Source: CAYSPG01 sp964432885 (GTDB taxonomy: Bacteria; Bacteroidota; Bacteroidia; AKYH767-A; OLB10). From it: a DNA stretch of 64,000 bases. Each line of letters opens with the position of its first letter. Within the stretch, counting starts at the first letter, position 1. The position numbers and the translations under genes were made by a program. This document shows positions 1 to 9,596 of this stretch, piece by piece. The stretch is from NCBI GenBank assembly GCA_964432885.1, contig CAYSPG010000001.1:124001-188000 (forward strand). Reading direction: 5' to 3'. The notes beneath the pieces were generated by a model that was given only the letters and a program-made list of their open reading frames with translations, did not search any database and was not told the DNA's origin.

Positions 1-1879
1 CAATTCCGATAATTACGAAAGTTATCTTCTTATTGGTCTTTCAGAGTTGGGACCTGTTAAAGACAAAAAACTCGAACTTTTCAATTATGGTGGCGACCGC
101 GAGGTCGTTAGTCTTGCCTCCACAAATCAAAGCTTTACATGGAAGTTTATTCCCAAAAACCAAAGCAGGCAGTTTATTCTTAGACTCAATGAAATTCAGC
201 AATGTGCACCATACAATTATGTTGCAGGCACTGATGCCAACACCGTACTTAATGCACTCAAAACCATAATCGAAAATCAAATTACTGCCGATGGCGGATA
301 TAATTACCAGGCCGGCAAAACACTTACCATAGTCGTTACGGCCGACCAAATGCAAGTTACAGCCTCATGGGTTGGCTCAAGTCCGCTTTTAGATATACAT
401 GATTTTTGGGAAGAGCTTGGTAATAATGCATGCTATCCTAACCCACCTCAACCTTGGGGCTATCTTACAGGTCTTACTGTTCTAAACTCTACCGGAGGGG
501 GCGATGCAGTAACAATACCGGCTTGGGAAGCATTTATGAACGCTAAACTTACCAATCCTCATGCACAAGATTTTATTTTTTTTCCTGTAAACAACTCCGA
601 TTCCCAAATGCAGGACCCCTGGGGGCACGATCTGGATCCAATAGTTCAAAACTATTGGGAAGCAGGAAGTTTTAAATGCTCGCTTGTTGATCCTACCGGT
701 GGAAGCATTGAAACATCCGTAAACAAACCGGTCACCCCTTTCCCAAGGATGTTATATGTGCTTAAACAGGTACTTGATTTTGTTGGGTACAGGTACGCAG
801 GTGATATTACCCAAATCGATTATGAGTTTATGGAGATATTTCTATACAGCAATTACTCATACAATTACAAGCGGTATGTCCAAAACGCATCTGGCAAGTA
901 TGCCGATAAAATGAACCTGAAAAACAACGTCCCGGATGTTACAGTTGAGGAGTTTATTAATTGGATAAAAAAAACATTCTGCATTATTTATTTTCCGCGC
1001 TACAACGATAAAACAATCGAGATTGTTCCTTTTAAAGACATTTGGCAAGGCACCGAAATTATTGATCTTTCATCCAAAGTATCAGGAAAACCAACCGTGG
1101 TTTACGACAAGCACGATAAAGGCTTTAAATTCAGCTTCGCGATTGATGGTAACGATGAATACCTTAAAGATAAATTACCCTCGCCTGAAGGTAAAATTAG
1201 ATTAAGTGATGTAGATCTTTATTCCGACCTCGCAGCCATTGCATTGCCACATCGCGATAGCATTGTCTTTGTTCACGAAAAACATTTTTTTTACTATCCC
1301 CTTTACACCGATGAAACAACCTTCACATGGCAGTTTTACTCACTCGAATTCCAACCCGAAACCATTGGCGGTGGTGAGCAGGAAGTAAACATCGGTGGCG
1401 ATACCTTGGCTAATTTTACAATCTCTTTTGGCGGAACTCGCGTTTACCAGATACCTCTTACGGGCTATAAAATGCAGGAGCTCGGCATGGATAACGAAGA
1501 CCGTGTTAAACCCGGCATCCGTGCATTATTTTATAGGGGAATGCAACCTCAATACACCGGTGGCGATTATCCGCTTGGCTCATACAACGATGCATCTGCC
1601 CTTCAGGGTACACTGCCGGGCACGCAGTACGTAATGTCGTGGAAAGGCGACAAAGGTCTCTACAATGTGTTTTGGAAAGATTTTTGCAACTGGAGGCAAA
1701 CCGCTAAAGAGGTGGAAGTTGATGTTTTTCTGACTGCCGTTGACTTTGCCAACATTGATCTCAAAAAAAAGTACCACATAAACGGCACCAATTACTTTAT
1801 AAAGGAAATAGACATCAGCTTCCCCGTTGTAGCCCCTGCCAAAGTAACATTAGTAAAAATAGCACAGCAGTTACTATAA
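1..1879 (+). CDS. Prophage tail or baseplate-type protein (5' end outside window)
   Basis: The reading frame is open from base 2, so the start lies upstream; the TTG at 47 is not needed as a start. At least 625 residues are visible. I do not recognise a named domain. The protein is acidic and aromatic-rich, with a glycine/asparagine-rich middle and a lysine/isoleucine-rich stretch near residues 310-345. It sits 92 bases upstream of a small tail gene and the tape-measure gene on the same strand, so a structural role in the phage tail or baseplate is inferred from position. The sequence is intact to its TAA stop. It could also be a virion-associated protein outside the tail. Confidence is high for a real gene and low for the exact role. 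Confidence 0.6.
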   Translation, partial: NSDNYESYLLIGLSELGPVKDKKLELFNYGGDREVVSLASTNQSFTWKFIPKNQSRQFILRLNEIQQCAPYNYVAGTDANTVLNALKTIIENQITADGGYNYQAGKTLTIVVTADQMQVTASWVGSSPLLDIHDFWEELGNNACYPNPPQPWGYLTGLTVLNSTGGGDAVTIPAWEAFMNAKLTNPHAQDFIFFPVNNSDSQMQDPWGHDLDPIVQNYWEAGSFKCSLVDPTGGSIETSVNKPVTPFPRMLYVLKQVLDFVGYRYAGDITQIDYEFMEIFLYSNYSYNYKRYVQNASGKYADKMNLKNNVPDVTVEEFINWIKKTFCIIYFPRYNDKTIEIVPFKDIWQGTEIIDLSSKVSGKPTVVYDKHDKGFKFSFAIDGNDEYLKDKLPSPEGKIRLSDVDLYSDLAAIALPHRDSIVFVHEKHFFYYPLYTDETTFTWQFYSLEFQPETIGGGEQEVNIGGDTLANFTISFGGTRVYQIPLTGYKMQELGMDNEDRVKPGIRALFYRGMQPQYTGGDYPLGSYNDASALQGTLPGTQYVMSWKGDKGLYNVFWKDFCNWRQTAKEVEVDVFLTAVDFANIDLKKKYHINGTNYFIKEIDISFPVVAPAKVTLVKIAQQLL

Positions 1880-1971
1880 CCGACATCCCAAAATTTTCTT
1901 TGCTATACCTGTAATTTTTCATTACCCCTCTGTCCTTTCGTAGCCCATTTTATGCCGCTAAGTTAGCATAA

Positions 1972-2400
1972 ATGGCAGACGAAAAAAATCTTAAACAAGT
2001 TGGCGAACAGTGGCTGGCCATTTTTGAAGAAAAACTTAAAAAAGCCATCGCCAAAAGAGAAATAGGTGTTACCGGAACCCTTGCCGCCTCTTTTATTAAA
2101 ACCATCATTTACCGCAGCAATGGTGACCCAGACCGCCTGCAAATTTCATTCCTCATGTATGGCCGCTTTGTGGACATGGGCGTAGGTCGCGGCTCCCGCA
2201 TTGGCGAACGACACCAGCAAAATTTAGAAAAAAGGGCAGGCCTTCGCGCCATCGCACGATACCCCAAAAAGTGGTACTCCAAAACCGTACCCCGCCAGGT
2301 AGCTGTATTTAACAATATTTTAAAAGACATGTACGGTGTTCAAATGATACACTCATTCGAATCATCTATTGACAATTTACAGGTTAAAATTAATATCTGA
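1972..2400 (+). CDS. Small prophage structural protein, tail-completion-like
   Basis: This is a 142-residue basic protein without a signal peptide or membrane segment. Its centre (about residues 60-75) reads YGRFVDMGVGRG, which resembles the YxxFVExG core of minor tail or neck proteins of the HK97 gp10 type; that likeness is my inference from pattern only. The stop codon TGA overlaps the ATG of the tape-measure gene (position 2400), a sign of translational coupling. Its place directly before the tape-measure gene fits a tail-completion, tail-terminator or tail-assembly role. No catalytic motif is visible. Confidence 0.55.
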   Translation: MADEKNLKQVGEQWLAIFEEKLKKAIAKREIGVTGTLAASFIKTIIYRSNGDPDRLQISFLMYGRFVDMGVGRGSRIGERHQQNLEKRAGLRAIARYPKKWYSKTVPRQVAVFNNILKDMYGVQMIHSFESSIDNLQVKINI

Positions 2401-5400
2401 TGGCAGTTTCAAACGAACAAACCACCATTAGCGTTGTCGTAAATTCCGAACAGGCAGCGCAGCGCATTCGCGAGCTAACACAATCTACCCGCGAACTTAA
2501 AGAGCGAATTGACGGGATGGCTAAAGACAATCCCGAACGAAAACAGCTACAGCAGCAACTCAAAGAGTGGAATTCTGAAATACGCGGACTCAAAAAAGAA
2601 TTTAACGAACGCATAACCCTTGTTATTAATGGTCAGGCTGCCGATGCCACCATCAACGAACTATCACAGGCGCAGCGAAAGCTTTGGGCCGAACTCCGCA
2701 AACTCCCCGAAACCGCACAAGAATTTATAGACAAAAGCGCACAATACCGCACCGTCACCGCAAGGTTAAACGAACTCAACACCGCTGTTAAAGGCACCGA
2801 AGGTTTTTTCTCCCGCTTAAAAAACGAACTCGCTGGCGTAGCCGGTTTGGCAGTTGGTTACCTGGGCCTACAGGCATTAAGCCAGCAGGTAACAAATCTT
2901 GTAAATAAAAACGCACAACTTTCCGACTCGTTGGCAGGCATCAGGCAAACCACACAGTTTACCGAAGAGGAAGTTAACAACTTAAACAAAGCCCTCGGCA
3001 AAATTGACACACGCACAGCCACTGCCGATTTACGGCAAATTGCAACTGTTGCCGGGCAGTTTGGCGTTGCCAAAAACGAAATTCTTGGATTCACAGAAGC
3101 CATTAACGAAGCTACCGTTGTTTTAAAATCCGAATTCAAAGGAGGGGCCGAAGAAATAACAACTACTCTGGCAGGATTACGCAACGTGTTATCCGACATT
3201 AAAACAGGTAACATAGCATCTGACATTACACACCTTGGTAACAGCTTAATTGTATTGGCACAGCAAGGCGTGGCCACAGCTCCGGTAGTTTCCGATTTTG
3301 CCAACCGAATTGGTGGTATTGGCCGGCCACTTGGTTTAACATCAGGGCAAATACTTGGCCTGTCAGCATCGCTCCAGGAATTAAATATAAGCACCGAGCG
3401 CGGAGGCACTGCCGTTGGACGTATTCTTCAAAAAATGACCCAGGAAACCGCACAGTTTGCAAAAGTTGCAGGTGTGCCTGTTAAAGAATTTGAGCGCCTG
3501 ATAAATACAAATATCTACGAGGCATTTTTAAAATTCGCTGCTGGCAGCCGCCTCGGTGGCGAATCGGCAACCGCCTTTTCGGCTATACTAAAAGATAGCG
3601 AACTTTCAGGGGCAGGAGCCAGTGAAGTGCTCGCTAAATTAGGGGCCAACATCGCTCTAGTTAGCGATAAAGTTAAAATAGCTTCATCGGCACTCGAAAG
3701 CACCGATGCCATTACCGAACAGTACAGCATCAAAAACAACAATGCTGCAGGAGCTTTAGACAGGCTAGGCAAAAAACTATACGAAGTTTTTACCAATAAA
3801 ACATTTACTTCCTGGATAGTTTCAGCCGTTAACGGCACCAGCAATTTTATTGACACCTTAAAAAGTCTTCCACAGTTAATTTCCGACAATGCAATAAAAT
3901 TAATTGCACTTGGCGGAGCTTTCGCATTATACAACGTTCGGGCAATAGCGGCCACAGGATCCACCATTGCTCACACAGCGGCAAAGCAAGCTTCAAATGT
4001 GGTAGATGCCCTGCATTTTTATTGGCTCGAAGCCACAGCAAAAGCTAAAACAGCTTATGCCCTGATAACCGATTTAGTTACCGGCAAAGTGAAAATTGCC
4101 ACCGCAGCACAAATTGCATGGAACGCTGCCTTATCACTTTTTGGTGGCCTTACTGGTGGAATCGTTGTAGCACTTACCGCCATTGCTGCGGGTATGGTTG
4201 CATATTATAGAAACACCGATGAAGCGCTGCGTTTGGAAAAAATAAGGTACGAATACCAGATGCTGCTCATGTCCGCTAATTCAGCAATGGCAAAATCACA
4301 AGATGAAATCAACCGTTCATTAGAGCGATATGCCGAACTGGCTGGTAACGAAAAAAACTATCTCGAAAATCAAATTGACAAACAGATAAGGCTTACCAAG
4401 GCAACTTATGAGCAGGCATTGGCCGATAAAGAACAAATCGTTTCTGCCGAAAGTAAACTATCGGCATGGCAGCAATTTACCATTACCATGGGAAACTTTT
4501 TCGATACCCATTCGGCAGCGGAAGCAAAATACAGGCAGGAGCAGGCAAACATGGTTGAGTCTGAAAACACCCACACCCAGGAACTGGAGAAGTTAAAGCA
4601 GGCTTATGAAAATGCAGTGGCCGCCCAAAAAGCTTTTGAAGATATTACCACTGCCGAAGCCCGGGCAATGGCAATGACAACAGAAACCACGGCACAGTAC
4701 GAAGAAAAAATAAGGCTGTTAAATGTTGCGCTTAAAAATGCAAAGCTCGACTCGCTCGAGTACAAACGTATTACCGAAGAAATTGCCGCCACACAAAATC
4801 AGCTTAAATCAAAAACCGTAACATTAAATGTAGGCGGTGGCATATCCGATGCCGACCGGCAGAAAATTATTACCAAGTGGAAAGAACTTAACGACCAAAT
4901 TGCAGAGTTAAAAATCCGTTCCATTCTTGACGAAGAGCAGCGCGAACTCGCTTTACTTGAACACAAACACCAGCGCGAACTCGATGCCGATGGAAAAACG
5001 GCACAGCTGCGCCAAAGCATCACCGAAAAATATTTAATACAAAAGCAGCAGATCGAAGATAAATATTTTAAAACACGTACCGAAAAGGAATATACCGATT
5101 CGTTAAAAAATATTACTCAGCTGCATGATGACAGGCACAAAAAACTAACCGAAAGCCTGGAGAAAAACGAAATCACACTGGACGAATACCGCAAGCAGGA
5201 TGAGCTTAGCGAAAAGCAGTATTATGACGAACTTATCCAGCTGGCTGCCGACTACGGAAAAGATGTGGAAGATGTGCGCGAAAAAGCCATTGCCGAAGGA
5301 AATAAGCGCAGGCGGCAACTTTTACTTAACGAGGCCAACGACCGGGTTGAAATTGCAAAGCTTAATGTAATACTTGCAACGCGAGGAAGTGATGACGAAT

Positions 5401-7403
5401 TAAAAGCCCGCAAAGATTTTTTAAAGGCACAGGCCGAAGTTGAATTTAATGCAGCCAAAGGAAACGCAACCAGGCGTAAGCAGATTGAGGCTGAACTAAA
5501 CCGCGATCTTGAACAGATTGACCGTGAGTATTTGCAGCAAAAACTGCAGCTAATGTCGAATGCGGTGGATGCAACAGCTAAAATGATTGCCGGTATTAAC
5601 CAAATTCAGGACAACGAAGATCAAAAACTGCTGGCAAAAGAAAAACGTACACACGATAAGCAAAAGAAGAATTATGACAAGTTGCTTGCCGATAAGGTAA
5701 TTAGTCGCGAGGAGTATGATGCGGCAATTGAAAAATTAGATTTAAAGTATCACGAAAAGCAGGAAGAGCTAAGGCGCGAAGCTTTTGAAAGAAAAAAGAA
5801 TGCGGCCATCGCAGAAGCCATAATTAAAACAGCATTGGCGGTTATATCAGCATTAGCCGAATATGATTATGCAGGTGCCGCTATTGCAGCAGCAACAGGA
5901 GCGGTGGAAATAGGCGTTATCGAAAGCACCGAATACGAAGAATATGAAGACGGACGCAAACCCAAAAAATACAAAGGCGGCAAGCAGGCTGTAAACAAAA
6001 TAATTCACGGGCCGTCACATGAAGATGGCGGCATTGATTTGGTTGATACAACTACAGGTAAAATAGTTGGCAACATGGAAGGCAACGAAGGAATTTTCTC
6101 CGAAAAAGCCTATCAAAACAATCCTGAAATTATTGATGCCATTTTTGCTGCCGGTGGCGAAAAAATAAACTATGTAATTGCAGGCAACCAGCCTCAGGCA
6201 CCCGAATCGGAACTGCCAAATATTGGCCGTGCCGATGACCCGGACAACCAGGTGCAGCACCAGCGTGGGCTAGTTAACAAAGGAGTATCTGTTTTTCAAC
6301 GCGGTCTGGTAAATTTTGATATGGCAGAATACCAGCGCGGCCTGGTAAATCGAAACGACAATCAACACTACCAGCGCGGTCTCGTAAATTTTGATGCCGC
6401 ATTTTACCAGCGGGGGCTTGTAAATCGTGCCGGTAATATTATTTACCAGCGCGGCCTGCTGAACAAAGCAGATACTGCAGGCAATATAGTTGCATCATTG
6501 GTTTCAGGTAACGAGTTGCAAATAATTAAAAATCTCTCAGGTAATATTTTAAACAGCAACACAGGAGCATCGCTTACCCTAGCCTTGACAGAGTATCAGC
6601 AATTTAGCAATGAGCTGTTAAAAGCACACCGAGATCGCATCCGCACCATGCAATCGCTTGACGATATGCTGGCAGAAAACAACTTGCAGCGCATGCAATC
6701 GCAGTTGGAAATGCAGCAAAGGTTGAATCAGGTTTCTCTTCTACAAAACAGTTTGCAGCAGGTGGGAACGGCCCTTGCCAACAAAGCGGATGACCAGGTA
6801 ATTGCAATGCAGTATAAAATTTATGAAAAGCAATCGGCCATACTCATTTCTGATTTTGACGATCGCGTTATATCTCGGCAGCAGTTTGACTTGGGAACAA
6901 AAATTTTAAATCAAAAAATAAAGGAACGCAGCTTTACTCCCGGCTACAATCTTGATGTCGGAGAAAAAATGCCCTATGTAGATCCGTATGCTCCCACATT
7001 TCCTGAAAAAAGCACAGCATCCGGGAAACTCCCTTTGGTATCCATCGGAACCATTAAAGTGCCAATAGAACCTGTTTGGGTACACAACCAGGAAGCACCA
7101 CAGCTTAACACACAAAAAATTGTTGAGATGACAAAAACCGAACGCACCCTCGAAGTAATAAATGTACTTAAAGCTTCAGGAGTTATACCGGTAACACCCC
7201 CTCAGGCAGAACTAAGACAATCAGCCGAAAATAATTTTGAAAATAAAATACCGGTAGAGCAATTAGATAAAACCGTGCGCGCCCTAAACAGTACCCTTGC
7301 CAGCATTCAACAAAACGGCATACAGGCATACTTGGATTATGTGCAGCACAAACGCGATTTGGAACTTGTAGCCGAAATTAACGACAAAACAACGTTTGGT
7401 TGA
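2400..7403 (+). CDS. Phage tape-measure protein, TP901 type
   Basis: This 1667-residue protein is expected to set tail length and pass through the tail tube at DNA ejection. The first ~130 residues are charged and coiled-coil-like. Residues ~180-430 look like a TP901 tape-measure core rich in small residues (GTAVGRILQKM, FAKVAGVPVKEFERLI). Hydrophobic segments follow near residues 490-510 and 575-600, then long Lys/Glu/Gln coiled coils to about 1160. A second hydrophobic patch lies near 1140-1180, then a glycine-rich HGPSHEDGGIDLVD module (~1200). Residues 1288-1355 hold six QRGLVN repeats with a 12-13 residue period. The start overlaps the previous stop by one base. If tail length scales at ~0.15 nm per residue, the tail would be long, roughly 250 nm. 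No frameshift is visible. Confidence 0.85.
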   Translation: MAVSNEQTTISVVVNSEQAAQRIRELTQSTRELKERIDGMAKDNPERKQLQQQLKEWNSEIRGLKKEFNERITLVINGQAADATINELSQAQRKLWAELRKLPETAQEFIDKSAQYRTVTARLNELNTAVKGTEGFFSRLKNELAGVAGLAVGYLGLQALSQQVTNLVNKNAQLSDSLAGIRQTTQFTEEEVNNLNKALGKIDTRTATADLRQIATVAGQFGVAKNEILGFTEAINEATVVLKSEFKGGAEEITTTLAGLRNVLSDIKTGNIASDITHLGNSLIVLAQQGVATAPVVSDFANRIGGIGRPLGLTSGQILGLSASLQELNISTERGGTAVGRILQKMTQETAQFAKVAGVPVKEFERLINTNIYEAFLKFAAGSRLGGESATAFSAILKDSELSGAGASEVLAKLGANIALVSDKVKIASSALESTDAITEQYSIKNNNAAGALDRLGKKLYEVFTNKTFTSWIVSAVNGTSNFIDTLKSLPQLISDNAIKLIALGGAFALYNVRAIAATGSTIAHTAAKQASNVVDALHFYWLEATAKAKTAYALITDLVTGKVKIATAAQIAWNAALSLFGGLTGGIVVALTAIAAGMVAYYRNTDEALRLEKIRYEYQMLLMSANSAMAKSQDEINRSLERYAELAGNEKNYLENQIDKQIRLTKATYEQALADKEQIVSAESKLSAWQQFTITMGNFFDTHSAAEAKYRQEQANMVESENTHTQELEKLKQAYENAVAAQKAFEDITTAEARAMAMTTETTAQYEEKIRLLNVALKNAKLDSLEYKRITEEIAATQNQLKSKTVTLNVGGGISDADRQKIITKWKELNDQIAELKIRSILDEEQRELALLEHKHQRELDADGKTAQLRQSITEKYLIQKQQIEDKYFKTRTEKEYTDSLKNITQLHDDRHKKLTESLEKNEITLDEYRKQDELSEKQYYDELIQLAADYGKDVEDVREKAIAEGNKRRRQLLLNEANDRVEIAKLNVILATRGSDDELKARKDFLKAQAEVEFNAAKGNATRRKQIEAELNRDLEQIDREYLQQKLQLMSNAVDATAKMIAGINQIQDNEDQKLLAKEKRTHDKQKKNYDKLLADKVISREEYDAAIEKLDLKYHEKQEELRREAFERKKNAAIAEAIIKTALAVISALAEYDYAGAAIAAATGAVEIGVIESTEYEEYEDGRKPKKYKGGKQAVNKIIHGPSHEDGGIDLVDTTTGKIVGNMEGNEGIFSEKAYQNNPEIIDAIFAAGGEKINYVIAGNQPQAPESELPNIGRADDPDNQVQHQRGLVNKGVSVFQRGLVNFDMAEYQRGLVNRNDNQHYQRGLVNFDAAFYQRGLVNRAGNIIYQRGLLNKADTAGNIVASLVSGNELQIIKNLSGNILNSNTGASLTLALTEYQQFSNELLKAHRDRIRTMQSLDDMLAENNLQRMQSQLEMQQRLNQVSLLQNSLQQVGTALANKADDQVIAMQYKIYEKQSAILISDFDDRVISRQQFDLGTKILNQKIKERSFTPGYNLDVGEKMPYVDPYAPTFPEKSTASGKLPLVSIGTIKVPIEPVWVHNQEAPQLNTQKIVEMTKTERTLEVINVLKASGVIPVTPPQAELRQSAENNFENKIPVEQLDKTVRALNSTLASIQQNGIQAYLDYVQHKRDLELVAEINDKTTFG
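6261..6464 (+). repeat. QRGLVN tandem repeat block inside the tape-measure gene
   Basis: Six copies of a CAGCGCGGNCTGGTAAAT-like unit start at 6261, 6297, 6333, 6372, 6408 and 6447. Spacing is 36, 36, 39, 36 and 39 bases, always a multiple of three, so the reading frame is kept. Each encodes QRGLVN (QRGLLN in the last) followed by six or seven variable residues that often end in Tyr or Phe. Confidence 0.9.
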
Positions 7404-7438
7404 CAGGCTTTTTTTATTTTAGCGCAAATTAAAACCGT

Positions 7439-7807
7439 ATGAAAAAGATTTTTTTTCTTCTATTGCTCAGTTCTTCAGCTTTTGCCCAAACATCTACCGA
7501 CACACTTGATGTTCGCTTAAAAAATCTGCATTATAAAATTAAAGATGCAGGTTATTATTTTTCCGAATCTGAAAAAATACAAAGCGCAGGGTTATTATCG
7601 CTAATGATGGGAGCAGGTTGTTTTGCTTTGGGCGAGTATGGAGAAGATATAAAAGTAAAGAAATCAGTCTTAAATAGTTTTGGAGCCGGGTTTACTGCCG
7701 GAGCTTTTATTTTAAATTTTGTTGCATGGCAAAAGGTTTATCAGGCAGGCAAGTCGCTAAGTGTTCGTACCGGACCTGCTGGGGTTACTTTGGCAATGAA
7801 TTTTTGA
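7439..7807 (+). CDS. Small exported or membrane protein at prophage end
   Basis: This is a 122-residue protein with a clear Sec signal peptide (MKKIFFLLLLSSSAFAQ, cleavage after SAFA). Two hydrophobic stretches follow near residues 50-62 and 82-100, the first with GAGCFALGEYGE. It starts 35 bases after the tape-measure stop on the same strand, so it probably belongs to the late operon. The position could suit a lysis, spanin-like or superinfection-exclusion role, but no motif supports one and I assign none. It is not a recognisable holin. Confidence 0.5.
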   Translation: MKKIFFLLLLSSSAFAQTSTDTLDVRLKNLHYKIKDAGYYFSESEKIQSAGLLSLMMGAGCFALGEYGEDIKVKKSVLNSFGAGFTAGAFILNFVAWQKVYQAGKSLSVRTGPAGVTLAMNF

Positions 7808-7820
7808 TAATTTTGCCACT

Positions 7821-7936
7821 GAAGAACAATTAAGTCATTTAACGCAAGTGCTGGCATTAAAGTGCCGGCAGAGCCGGTATGACCGGTAATAATCACTTGC
7901 GTTTGCTTTGGTTGTTCTTCAGCTGCCGGTTTTTTT
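7821..7936 (+). promoter_or_regulatory. Large imperfect hairpin ending in a T-tract
   Basis: GAAGAACAA (7821-7829) and AACGCAAGTG (7841-7850) are complementary to TTGTTCTTC (7912-7920) and CACTTGCGTT (7894-7903), giving a stem across about 100 bases with an internal loop. CCGGCAG (7865-7871) can alternatively pair with CTGCCGG (7923-7929), which is followed by seven T residues just before the ATG at 7937. The second pairing looks like an intrinsic terminator for the phage late operon; the first would compete with it. Confidence 0.45.
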
Positions 7937-8197
7937 ATGTCAGAAGAAGAAGAACGCGCCATTGCACTTTTGATTGACACTATTCAATCAAACTTTAAAC
8001 CCGCATCCGATATTACATCGGCTGACGTTACTATCACCACGCAAAAATTATTAAAGAAAATAGACGCAATGATGAAACTAAGTGAAGAAGCTCACGCTTA
8101 TTTCGTAACAGCCTTTAGCGATGCAGGATTTAAAACGGGTATAATCACAGGCGACAATGATTTCAACCTCTATTGGATGCTCAAAACCAAATCATAA
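7937..8197 (+). CDS. Small hypothetical prophage protein
   Basis: This is an 86-residue soluble protein that begins with a very acidic stretch (MSEEEERAIALLID), is mainly helical in composition, and contains no cysteine. No domain is recognised. It begins directly after the T-tract of the hairpin at 7821-7936 and ends convergent with the integrase, the two stops overlapping by six bases. Its place between the late genes and the integrase is typical of small accessory (moron-type) genes, but that is inference. The opposite-strand frame here has no support. Confidence 0.45.
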   Translation: MSEEEERAIALLIDTIQSNFKPASDITSADVTITTQKLLKKIDAMMKLSEEAHAYFVTAFSDAGFKTGIITGDNDFNLYWMLKTKS

Positions 8198-9361
8198 AAA
8201 CCGTTCTACCTGCTCACTTTTAATTGCGCTCCAGTCATCTAAGTAAGTGTTCATCTGGTCTAAGCTCGCATGTCGGTTCAGTCTTTTTTGAAAATGCGGA
8301 CTCATTCCGTTTTCGTGGTACCGTTTGTTGCCGGTGTCTTTCCATGTATAAAGCGTTTGATGCTTTGGAATTTCAAGTTGTCGCATGTGGCTTGCGTATA
8401 AATTTATCCAGTAATTGTAAGGAGCCTGCTTTTCGCTTATACCTTCCTTTCCAAAAATAAAATGTGTGCCCGGATAGTTTTGTATTTCTAATTTCTCAAA
8501 ACTTTCGCGTAGCTCCTGTAGCAGTGGCAGGTATTGCGTTTTTTTATTTTTTGCAATGTCTTCCTCAATCCAAATTTTATTTTCTGCAAAATCAATATCC
8601 TGTACTTGCAGCCCGCGCATTTCGCGGCCAGGGCGTATAAATAAATAGTAAATTAATTTTATCAGCAACAATAAGCGCGGCTCATGCTCTTCAAGGTGCG
8701 CAAATATTTTTTCGCGCTGGTCATCTGTGTAAGGAAACTTTCTTTTCCGGCTCACCTTCAGCTTTGCGCATTTTAACCACGGGTTTTTTGTAATAAGGTT
8801 TTCATCCTTTCGCTCAATCCAATTCCATATACACAACATAACCCCACGGTAACTGTTGTATGTTTTATTGGCAACCGGTTTTTTATCACGGGTAATTTTA
8901 CCTGCACGAACATCATTCATAAAATCGTTTGCATGAGCAGCAGTAAATTGTCCTGGCATAAGCTGCGATAGCCGGTGCTCTTGCAGCCAGCTTTTAAATC
9001 GCATTATTTTTGTAAAGTACGTGCTGTAGGATTTATCCCTCAGGCGCAATGTACTCTTGCACTCATCGCAGTATGCATTCAAAAAATACTCGATGTTGTA
9101 CGATTCTGTTTCGTGCTTATACTTCAGATGGTTGCCTGAAATTTTCTTTTTGTCCAGGAAAGGATTCCATCCGCTGGCAAGCATAAGCCTGTACCTGTTG
9201 CACTCTGCATCAGCAAATTGTTGCCTCTCATCAGGCAATGCAATTTCATTCAGGCCCTTGGTAATTTTTTTGCGCCTGTTATTAAAATAAAAATCAATGT
9301 ACCATTCTTTCGAAAGGTCGCCACCTGCATTAAACAAGCGTGGCAGAGAGTACGTATTCAT
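8192..9361 (-). CDS. Tyrosine-recombinase integrase of the prophage
   Basis: This 389-residue site-specific recombinase would integrate and excise the prophage at the adjacent tRNA. The N-terminal ~75 residues match the arm-binding region of Bacteroidota phage integrases (YSLPRLFNAGGDLSKEWY), followed by a SAM-like core-binding domain (~85-190) and the catalytic domain. Catalytic residues visible: Arg near 242 (IRPGREMRGL), the box II region YTWKDTGNKRY with Asp where many relatives have His, His near 363 (LNRHASL) and the nucleophile Tyr near 372 (NTYL). I chose the ATG at 9361; an ATG at 9412 is possible. The frame stays open to 9511, but that extension lies inside the tRNA gene and is not credible. 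Confidence 0.9.
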   Translation of the reverse strand: MNTYSLPRLFNAGGDLSKEWYIDFYFNNRRKKITKGLNEIALPDERQQFADAECNRYRLMLASGWNPFLDKKKISGNHLKYKHETESYNIEYFLNAYCDECKSTLRLRDKSYSTYFTKIMRFKSWLQEHRLSQLMPGQFTAAHANDFMNDVRAGKITRDKKPVANKTYNSYRGVMLCIWNWIERKDENLITKNPWLKCAKLKVSRKRKFPYTDDQREKIFAHLEEHEPRLLLLIKLIYYLFIRPGREMRGLQVQDIDFAENKIWIEEDIAKNKKTQYLPLLQELRESFEKLEIQNYPGTHFIFGKEGISEKQAPYNYWINLYASHMRQLEIPKHQTLYTWKDTGNKRYHENGMSPHFQKRLNRHASLDQMNTYLDDWSAIKSEQVERFL

Positions 9362-9465
9362 TCCTACAGTGTATTGTGCACTCCTCAATGCATCACTGTC
9401 GGACACGTCCATTTCGTCCGGACGTTTTATAAACTGCTGATTATCTATCTCGTAACCAGTAGTAG

Positions 9466-9539
<74 letters not shown>

Positions 9540-9596
9540 GTTTGTTTTTAATCTTGCGGGCATGGGGTGCAAAATTTCCGCAAAGAAATAAAAAAA

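Noticed and set aside
2858..3409. 183-residue open frame on the minus strand
   Set aside because: It lies wholly inside the tape-measure gene on the opposite strand, has low-complexity Ser/Pro composition and no domain.
6261..6464. Variable repeat of a diversity-generating retroelement
   Set aside because: The repeats are short, tandem and in frame. No reverse transcriptase or template copy is visible in the window.
7741..7980. Minus-strand frame over the hairpin region
   Set aside because: It reads through the inverted repeats and overlaps two better-supported genes.
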